Source: Thermoanaerobaculia bacterium
GTDB lineage: Bacteria; Acidobacteriota; Thermoanaerobaculia; UBA5066
Length of the DNA: 12,536 nt
Assembly: GCA_017999215.1 (NCBI GenBank)
Contig: JAGOBQ010000073.1
Coordinates: 1 to 12,536, forward strand
Direction: 5' to 3'
Positions within the stretch are counted from its first letter, which is position 1, and each line of letters starts with the position of its first letter. The notes under the pieces are model-generated. The model had not been told where the DNA came from and searched no databases. It saw only the letters and a list, made by a program, of their open reading frames with translations. Positions 5,890 through 11,016 of the stretch are shown here, in pieces. The position numbers and the translations under genes are program-made.

Positions 5890-6612
5890 TCAGGCCGTAC
5901 GCCGCGACAGCAGGCCCGCCGCGAACGAGCGGAAGAGCCTCGCCCCGTCGGCGTTGCCGAGGACCTCCTCGGAAGCGCGCTCGGGGTGCGGCATCAGGCC
6001 GACGACGTTCCGCGCCCGGTTGCAGACGCCGGCGACGTCGTCGTGCGAGCCGTTCGGGTTCGCGGAGGGGACCCGCTCGCCGGCCGGATCGCAGTATCGG
6101 AAGACGACCTGGTCGTGCGTGACGACGTCGTCCCACGTCGCCTCCTCGGCGCGCCAGTTCCCGTCGCCGTGCGCGATCGGCAGGCGAAGGACGTCTCCCT
6201 TCGTCAGCTCGGAGGTGAAGGGGGTCCGGATCGTCTCGACCCTCACGTGGACGTCCTGGCAGAGGAAGCGCTGGCCGGAGTTCGCGAGGAGCGCGCCCGG
6301 AAGGAGCCCCGCCTCGCAGAGGACCTGGAAGCCGTTGCAGATGCCGAGGACCGGCCCGCCGTTCGCCGCGAAGTCGCGGACCGAGTCCATCACGGGCGAG
6401 AAGCGGGCGAGGGCGCCGCAGCGGAGGTAGTCGCCGTAGGAGAAGCCGCCGGGGAGGACGACGAGGTCGGGGCGGCCGAGGTCGGTGCCGTCGTGCCAGA
6501 CGAGGCGCGCGTCGGCGCCGATCACCGTCTCGACGGCGTGGACGGCGTCGTGGTCACAGTTCGAGCCGGGGAAGAGGACGACCGAGACGCGCGGCCTCGC
6601 GCCGGAACTCAA
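5890..6612 (-). CDS. purQ: Phosphoribosylformylglycinamidine synthase, glutaminase subunit PurQ
   Basis: A 240-residue class I glutamine amidotransferase that releases ammonia from glutamine for PurL, which converts FGAR to FGAM (fourth step of purine synthesis) in the cytoplasm. Visible motifs are FPGSNCDHD (14-22), the PurQ-specific LPGGFSYGDYLRCGALA (53-69), the nucleophile elbow GICNGFQ (90-96) with Cys92, and MPHPERA (207-213) carrying His209 and Glu211 of the triad. The start is TTG at 6612, whose last two bases are part of the purS stop (TTGA, 4-bp overlap). GAGGTG lies 5 nt before it. An ATG start is not available without losing conserved residues. With PurS next to it, this is the small-PurL type of FGAM synthase complex. 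The purL gene itself is not in the window. Confidence 0.96.
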   Translation of the reverse strand: MSSGARPRVSVVLFPGSNCDHDAVHAVETVIGADARLVWHDGTDLGRPDLVVLPGGFSYGDYLRCGALARFSPVMDSVRDFAANGGPVLGICNGFQVLCEAGLLPGALLANSGQRFLCQDVHVRVETIRTPFTSELTKGDVLRLPIAHGDGNWRAEEATWDDVVTHDQVVFRYCDPAGERVPSANPNGSHDDVAGVCNRARNVVGLMPHPERASEEVLGNADGARLFRSFAAGLLSRRTA

Positions 6613-6851
6613 CCGAGCACCTCGGCCTCGAACTCCTCGATGACCGGGTTGCAGAGGAGCTTGACGGCCATCTGCCCGGCGAGCGCCTTCGCCTCGGCGG
6701 CGTCCTCCGCCTCGACCTCGACCCGGAAGACCTTTCCCGCCCGCACGTCCCCGACTCCCGGAAAGCCGAGTCGCGTGAGCGCGCCGGCGATCGCCTTCCC
6801 CTGCGGATCGAGGACGCCGGACTTCGGGACGACCGTGACCTGGACCTTCAT
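6609..6851 (-). CDS. purS: Phosphoribosylformylglycinamidine synthase subunit PurS
   Basis: An 80-residue protein of the usual PurS length. PurS dimers bridge PurQ to small PurL and help form the ammonia channel of FGAM synthase. Recognisable family features are the first strand MKVQVTVVPKSGVLDPQG (1-18), 'GKAI..AL..LGF' (18-30), the VRAGKVFRVEVEA strand (36-48) and the C-terminal KLLCNPVIEEFEAEV segment (64-78). The ATG at 6851 has AGGAGGAA (6855-6862) 3-5 nt upstream, a strong ribosome site that marks this as the start of the purSQ unit. It overlaps purQ by 4 bp, giving tight stoichiometric coupling. Confidence 0.95.
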   Translation of the reverse strand: MKVQVTVVPKSGVLDPQGKAIAGALTRLGFPGVGDVRAGKVFRVEVEAEDAAEAKALAGQMAVKLLCNPVIEEFEAEVLG

Positions 6852-6907
6852 GCGTTCCTCCTGGGGCGGGCGGCCGGTCGCGGCCCTCCCCGATCGTCGT
6901 GCGCGCC

Positions 6908-6926
6908 GCGCGGGGCCGGTCCGCGC
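6908..6926 (-). terminator. Small GC hairpin after the MBL-fold gene
   Basis: GCGCGG (6908-6913) pairs with CCGCGC (6921-6926) around 7 nt, directly after the stop of the upstream (- strand) MBL-fold gene and 56 nt before purS. There is no U-tract. It could separate the walJ and purS transcripts, but a 6-bp GC stem is weak evidence here. Confidence 0.25.
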
Positions 6927-6927
6927 C

Positions 6928-7710
6928 TCACGCCCGGAACCACCCGGTCGGGGAGGACGGCCCCGCGAGCTCGAGGGCGACCTGCGCCCCGAGCCGCTCG
7001 AGACCCCGGCGGAGCGCGCGCTCCGCGAGGGTCGGCGTGTTGTTGTTCTGCGAGAGGTGGAGGCCGACGAGCGTCCGCGTCCGCTCCCCGACGAGGCGCT
7101 CGAGCCCGTCGGCGGCCGCTTCGTTCGAGAGGTGGCCCACGTCGGAGAGGATCCTCTTCTTCAGGAAGGCCGGGTAGGCCCCCTCGCGCAGGACGTCGAC
7201 GTCGTGGTTCGCCTCGAGGCCGATCACCTCACATCCGGCGAGGGCCGCGAGGACGTTCCGCGAGAGGTGGCCGAGGTCGGTCGCGACGCCGGCGCGGCGC
7301 CCGGAGCCGCTGGCGAAGACGTAGCAGCACGGGTCGACGCCGTCGTGGGGCGTGGCCGTGACGCGGACGGTGAGGTCGCCGTTTCCGAACGCGAGCTCGT
7401 CGCCGTCGCGGACGACGCGGAGGTCGGCGAAGAGGGGGCCCGGGAGGCCCGCCTTCGCGATCGTGCCGGCGGTGCCGTAGACGGGGAGCCCCCGCTTCGT
7501 CGCGAGGGCGGCGGCCGCGGAGACGTGGTCGGAGTGCTCGTGCGTCAGGAGGAGGGCCGAGACGTCGTCGAGCGAAGCGCCGAGCTTGCCGAGACGGACC
7601 GAGATCTGCCGTGGCGAGAGGCCCGCGTCGAGAAGGAGCATCGTCCTCCCGGAGCGGACGACGGCGCAGTTGCCCGTCGAGCCGGAGCCGAGGAAGGCGA
7701 TCTCGATCAC
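6928..7710 (-). CDS. MBL-fold metallohydrolase, YycJ/WalJ type
   Basis: A 260-residue cytoplasmic metallo-beta-lactamase-fold hydrolase. It opens with IEIAFLGSGSTGNCAVV (2-18), typical of the YycJ/WalJ branch. Metal ligands are visible: THEHSDH (56-62; His57, His59, Asp61, His62), PHDG (121-124; His122), ATDLGH (143-148; Asp145) and LHLSQNNNTP (217-226; His218). The last block is close to the 'LS..NNtPel' signature of this branch. YycJ/WalJ proteins act as dinuclear-metal nucleases linked to DNA repair and to cell-wall/replication coordination in Firmicutes; the role here is inferred. The start is GTG at 7710, overlapping the dut stop by 4 bp (GTGA), with GGGGA 4 nt upstream. It begins exactly at the first beta strand, which supports the choice. 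Confidence 0.87.
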   Translation of the reverse strand: MIEIAFLGSGSTGNCAVVRSGRTMLLLDAGLSPRQISVRLGKLGASLDDVSALLLTHEHSDHVSAAAALATKRGLPVYGTAGTIAKAGLPGPLFADLRVVRDGDELAFGNGDLTVRVTATPHDGVDPCCYVFASGSGRRAGVATDLGHLSRNVLAALAGCEVIGLEANHDVDVLREGAYPAFLKKRILSDVGHLSNEAAADGLERLVGERTRTLVGLHLSQNNNTPTLAERALRRGLERLGAQVALELAGPSSPTGWFRA

Positions 7711-8168
7711 GCCGTCCCCGTCGAGCCGAAGCCCCCCGCGCCGCGGGCGGTGCCGTTCAGCTCGGGCGCTCGCTCGAAGACGGCGCGGACGACCGGCGCG
7801 ACGACGAGCTGCGCGATCCGCTCGCCGCGCTCGATCGCGACGGGCTCGGCGCCGAGGTTCACGACGATCACGCCGACCTCGCCGCGGTAGTCGGCGTCGA
7901 TCGTCCCGACGCCGTTCGCGAGCGCGAGCCCCTTCTTCAGCGCGAGGCCGGAGCGGGCGCGCACCTGCGCCTCGAAGCCGGGCGGGATCTCGAGCGTCAG
8001 GCCGGTCGGGACGACGGCGCGCGCGCCGGGAGCGAGCGTCAGAGGCTCCTCGAGCGCCGCGCGCAGGTCGGCCCCGGCGGCGAGGTCGCTCGCGTAGAGG
8101 GGCGGGCCGAGGTCCGCGCACTCCGCGCGGAGCCGGAAGCGGACCGTGACGCTCGCGCCGGGGGTCAC
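7707..8168 (-). CDS. dut: Deoxyuridine 5'-triphosphate nucleotidohydrolase (dUTPase)
   Basis: A 153-residue trimeric-type dUTPase that hydrolyses dUTP to dUMP and pyrophosphate, preventing uracil incorporation and supplying the dTMP pathway. All five family motifs are present in order: AGADLRA (31-37), ARSGLALK (71-78), the uracil and active-site block GTIDADYRGE (88-97, catalytic Asp91), GERIAQLVV (115-123) and the C-terminal P-loop-like GAGGFGSTG (143-151). Asp replaces the more usual Tyr/Asp order in motif 1 (AGADL rather than AGYDL), a common bacterial variant. The start is GTG at 8168, formed within GTGA with the stop of the M16 peptidase gene, and the stop forms another GTGA with the next gene. 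The gene therefore sits in a tightly coupled chain. Confidence 0.95.
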   Translation of the reverse strand: MTPGASVTVRFRLRAECADLGPPLYASDLAAGADLRAALEEPLTLAPGARAVVPTGLTLEIPPGFEAQVRARSGLALKKGLALANGVGTIDADYRGEVGVIVVNLGAEPVAIERGERIAQLVVAPVVRAVFERAPELNGTARGAGGFGSTGTA

Positions 8169-9448
8169 GCCGCGAGCTCGCCCGCGAGGTCGTCGACGGT
8201 GGCGCCGACGAGGGTGGGGCCGGTCACGCCGAAGCCGGAGGCGTCGGGCTCGCCGAAGAGGGCGGCGATCGCATCGTCGACGTCGGCGGAGGTGACGGCC
8301 TCCATCGTGGCGATCGTCTCGTCGGCTTCCCACGGGCGTCCGCGGTAGAACCAGCCGCGCACGGCCGACTCGCGCCGCGAGGAGGTCGACTCGAGCGACA
8401 TCGCGACCTCGGCGCGGACCTGGTCCTTCGCGCGGCGGAGCTCGGCGCGCGTGACGCCGGTCTGCCGGAGCTCGCGGAGGACCGCGCCCGTCGCCCGGAC
8501 GAGCTTCGGGAGCTTCTTCGGCGCCGTGGCGGCCTCGATGAGCGCCATCCCGCCGTCCCGGTGGAGCGAGAGGCCCGCCCCCACCTGGTAGGCGAGGCCG
8601 TGCCGCTCGCGGACCCGCCGCCAGAGGCGCGAGGAGACGCCGCCGCCGAGGACGACGGAGAGGAGCCACGCCGCCGGGACGAGCCGGTTCGCGTAGGCCG
8701 GCGCCGGGGTGCCGACGAGGAGGTGCGTCTGGTTCAGGTCGGGCCGGGGAATATGGAAGGCGCAGCGGTTCCCGCGCGGGGAAGGCCCGGCCGGGCGGGC
8801 GGGGCCGAGGGGTGCGGCCGCGTGCCTTCTCTTCCGCCGCTCGGTCGAGAGGAGCTTCAGGAACGCCTCCGGCTCGAACGCGCCGACGGCGACGAAGAGC
8901 GTCCGCTCGGGGCGGAAGACCTCGCGGAAGCGGCGGACGAGCCGGGGGCGGCTCAGGGCGCCGACCGTCTCCTCCGTCCCGAGGATCGGGGCGCCGAGCG
9001 GGTGGTCGGGCCAGTAGGAGCGGACGAACGCCTCGTGGAGGCGGTCCTCGGGGACGTCGCTCGCCTCGGCCATCTCCTCGAGGATCACCTTCCGCTCCGT
9101 CTCGACATCGTCGGCGGTGAAGGCGGGGGCCTCGGTCAGGTCGAGGAGGAGCGAGAGCGCGTCGGGGAGCCGCTCGGACGGCGTCCGCGCGTGGACGGCC
9201 ATCCACTCCTTCGTCGTGTAGGCGTCGCAGTCGCCGCCGAGCCGGTCGGTCGTCCGGGCGATGTCGGCGCCCGTGCGGCGCCGGGCGCGCCGGAAGAGGA
9301 GGTGCTCGAGAAAATGGGTCGAGCCGAGGTCGGAGGGCTCCTCGTCGGCCGACCCGCCCGCCACGTAGACGCCGAGCGCGACGCTTCTCACGTCGCGCAT
9401 CGGGTCGAGCCAGACGGTCAGGCCGTCGCCGAGGGTCCGCGTTTCCAC
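8165..9448 (-). CDS. M16-family zinc metallopeptidase (PqqL/MPP-like)
   Basis: A 427-residue inverzincin. The zinc site is HFLEH (45-49: His45, Glu48 catalytic, His49) with the distal ligand Glu125 in ERKVILEEM (118-126), about 76 residues later as expected. The second M16 half contains SSRLWRRVRERHGLAYQV (272-289), the conserved region with the Arg and Tyr that complete the substrate site. The single-chain ~430-residue size matches bacterial MPP/YmxG-type peptidases that process or degrade peptides. There is no signal peptide, so it is probably cytoplasmic. The start is GTG at 9448, where the first strand TRTLGDGLTVWLD begins. No strong ribosome site precedes it, but a 6-bp hairpin does (9450-9468). 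It overlaps dut by GTGA. An M16 peptidase next to dut is a known neighbourhood in several phyla. Confidence 0.93.
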   Translation of the reverse strand: METRTLGDGLTVWLDPMRDVRSVALGVYVAGGSADEEPSDLGSTHFLEHLLFRRARRRTGADIARTTDRLGGDCDAYTTKEWMAVHARTPSERLPDALSLLLDLTEAPAFTADDVETERKVILEEMAEASDVPEDRLHEAFVRSYWPDHPLGAPILGTEETVGALSRPRLVRRFREVFRPERTLFVAVGAFEPEAFLKLLSTERRKRRHAAAPLGPARPAGPSPRGNRCAFHIPRPDLNQTHLLVGTPAPAYANRLVPAAWLLSVVLGGGVSSRLWRRVRERHGLAYQVGAGLSLHRDGGMALIEAATAPKKLPKLVRATGAVLRELRQTGVTRAELRRAKDQVRAEVAMSLESTSSRRESAVRGWFYRGRPWEADETIATMEAVTSADVDDAIAALFGEPDASGFGVTGPTLVGATVDDLAGELAA

Positions 9449-9478
9449 GGCGCGGATCTTACCCGCGCGAACCGGGGG

Positions 9479-10105
9479 TCATGGCTTGCCGCCGGAGCCG
9501 CCCGTCGGCAGGCCTCCGAGACCGGGGCCCGGGCCCGCACCTGACGTCTGCCCTCTGCTCGTCAGGCTCGCCTCCGTGAACTTCCACTCGTTGTAGGCCT
9601 CGCGCCCTTCCCAGAGCCGATAGCCCCGCTCGGTCGACTTCGAGTAGACACCCATGACCGGTCCCGTTCGATCCCCACCACCCGCGCCGGGGGGCGTCTC
9701 GAACGGACTCGGTGTCGGCTTTGGAGTGGGCGTCGGCGTCGGCCGCCCGGTCTGCCCCGTGGGGGGAGGAACGACGGGCGTCCCTTCCAACGAGACGATC
9801 CCCCACTCGCCGTCCTTCGTCATCGGGTCTTTCCAGAGCTGTCGGACGCTCCGCGGCTTCACCTCGAGGAGCTCGCCCAGCGAGTTCGGATACCGCCCGA
9901 ATCGGCGACGGAAGATGCGGATCCCCTCCGCGTACTGGAGGCCCCGGAAGACGAGCTCGGCCTCCTTCTCGCGCTGGGCCTGGGCCGAGGCGAGCGGGAG
10001 GACGGCGGCGATGAGGATCGATGCGACCGTCATCCCGACGAGGAGCGCCACCAGGGTGTAGCCCCCTCCGCGCCGTCGGCGCCCCGCCCTCGCGCCCACG
10101 CTCAC
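9479..10105 (-). CDS. Prepilin-like (pseudopilin) protein lacking Glu+5, with Pro/Thr linker
   Basis: 208 residues from a GTG at 10105 (overlapping the upstream stop as GTGA; an in-frame GTG one codon earlier at 10108 is equally possible). A basic leader (RAGRRRRGGG, 6-15) precedes a class III prepilin site, G15|Y16-T-L-V-A20-LL, then a ~20-residue hydrophobic helix. The residue at +5 of the mature chain is Ala, not the Glu that is nearly invariant in pilins. Its helix and following region (AELVFRGLQYAEGIRIF, RRRFGRYPNSL, DPMT..GEWGIV) match GspG-like pseudopilins of this cluster. Then comes a Pro/Thr-rich linker (TPTPTPKPTPSP, 122-133) and a Gly-rich tail. Loss of Glu+5 is known in tip pseudopilins such as GspK, where it stops incorporation into the fibre body. 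It probably serves as a minor pseudopilin of the secretion or pilus machine encoded upstream. Confidence 0.82.
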   Translation of the reverse strand: MSVGARAGRRRRGGGYTLVALLVGMTVASILIAAVLPLASAQAQREKEAELVFRGLQYAEGIRIFRRRFGRYPNSLGELLEVKPRSVRQLWKDPMTKDGEWGIVSLEGTPVVPPPTGQTGRPTPTPTPKPTPSPFETPPGAGGGDRTGPVMGVYSKSTERGYRLWEGREAYNEWKFTEASLTSRGQTSGAGPGPGLGGLPTGGSGGKP

Positions 10106-10548
10106 CACGTGTTGTACGGGGTCCCGTCGATCGCCGTCATATCGGAGCCCGACTTGACGTCGATGATCCCCGGCGGCTCCTCGGAGGCGGCGTCGGCCGA
10201 ATCCGGCTCTTCGTAGACGAGCTCCCAGGTGTCGGCCGACTTCGTGAACGGATCGAGCGGGACCTTCCGGATGTACTTCTCCTGGACCAGCACCTCGAGC
10301 GACTCGGGGTAGCGCCCCTTGTCGGCCTTGTACTGGTCGAGGCAGGAGCGGAACGTGAAGAGGTTCTCCTTCAGCGCCGCTTCCTTCGCCTTGATCGGCG
10401 TGTTCATCAGCATCGGGATGCCGATCGCCGCGAGCGTCCCGATGATCGCCATGACGACGAGCAACTCGATCAGCGTGAAGCCACGGCCCTTCGAGGCCTG
10501 GGGGGGGGTCCGGGGGGCGAGGGTCTCTTCAGGAGGCATCGTCGTCAC
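10102..10548 (-). CDS. GspG-like pseudopilin / type II secretion system protein
   Basis: 148 residues from GTG at 10548. This start overlaps the previous gene as GTGA. An ATG at 10539 (MPPEETL) is the alternative and removes three residues. The class III prepilin signal is KGRG23|FTLIELLVVMAIIGTLAA, with Glu28 at +5, to be cut and N-methylated by a prepilin peptidase. The mature body has the GspG features: a long helix (IKAKEAALKENLFTFRSCLD), a 'KGRYPESLE.LV' segment, the YIRKVPLDPFT turn (residues ~90-100) and a C-terminal SGSDMTAIDGTPYNTW, resembling the calcium-loop end of GspG. The leader is unusually long (23 residues, Pro/Glu-rich). It probably forms part of the pseudopilus with its neighbours. 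Confidence 0.9.
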   Translation of the reverse strand: MTTMPPEETLAPRTPPQASKGRGFTLIELLVVMAIIGTLAAIGIPMLMNTPIKAKEAALKENLFTFRSCLDQYKADKGRYPESLEVLVQEKYIRKVPLDPFTKSADTWELVYEEPDSADAASEEPPGIIDVKSGSDMTAIDGTPYNTW

Positions 10549-11009
10549 CAGTCCTTGTACTTCGTCCCGTCGAGCGCCGTCTTCTCGGAGAGGGAGTAGA
10601 CGTCGTAGACGTTCTGGCGGCCCCAGCTCGTCGAGTCGAAGTCGTCCTGCAGGCTCCGGAGTCCCCATTCCGCCTCACCCGTCATCGGGTCGATCGGGAT
10701 CTTCCGGAGGAACTTGTGCGTCTTCTTGACCTGGCCGACGAGATCGATCCCCTTCACGAGGTCTTCCAGCTCCTTCGGGTAGCCCTCCGTGTCGAGCTCG
10801 ACCGGGATGAGCCCCTGGTCCGAGAGGCGCTTGTGCTCGTCGATCGCCGTGCGCATCGTCCGGAGCGCCTCTTTGAGCTCCATCTCCTTCATCCGCGTCC
10901 AGTTGAATCGCGCCACCGGCACGATCATCGCCGTCAGCGTCAGGATGATCGTGACGACGACGACGAGCTCGACCAGCGAGTAGCCGCGGACGCGGGAGGA
11001 GGCTTTCAC
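10545..11009 (-). CDS. GspG-like pseudopilin / type II secretion system protein
   Basis: A 154-residue prepilin with a short basic leader: MKASSRVRG9|YSLVELVVVVTIILTLTA, with Glu14 at the +5 position. The mature domain has the same layout as the next gene: a helix rich in Lys/Glu/Arg (MKEMELKEALRTMRTAIDEH), 'EGYPKELEDLV', FLRKIPIDPMTGEAEWGLRS, and an end reading DVYSLSEKTALDGTKYKDW. The two are therefore paralogues, probably from tandem duplication followed by divergence. The start is GTG at 11009 with GAGGA (11014-11018) 4 nt upstream, 7 nt after the secretin stop. One of the two is probably the major pseudopilin of the machine whose outer-membrane pore is the secretin upstream. A type IV pilus-like assembly is an alternative. 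Confidence 0.9.
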   Translation of the reverse strand: MKASSRVRGYSLVELVVVVTIILTLTAMIVPVARFNWTRMKEMELKEALRTMRTAIDEHKRLSDQGLIPVELDTEGYPKELEDLVKGIDLVGQVKKTHKFLRKIPIDPMTGEAEWGLRSLQDDFDSTSWGRQNVYDVYSLSEKTALDGTKYKDW

Positions 11010-11016
11010 GGCGTCC

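Noticed and set aside
5587..7890. A 767-codon + strand open frame across purQ, purS and the MBL-fold gene
   Set aside because: It is antisense shadow coding with no recognisable domain. The - strand genes have clear active-site motifs.
9700..9745. Short G/T-rich tandem repeat as a possible microsatellite or contingency locus
   Set aside because: It simply encodes the Pro/Thr linker of the prepilin-like protein. The units are imperfect and in frame.
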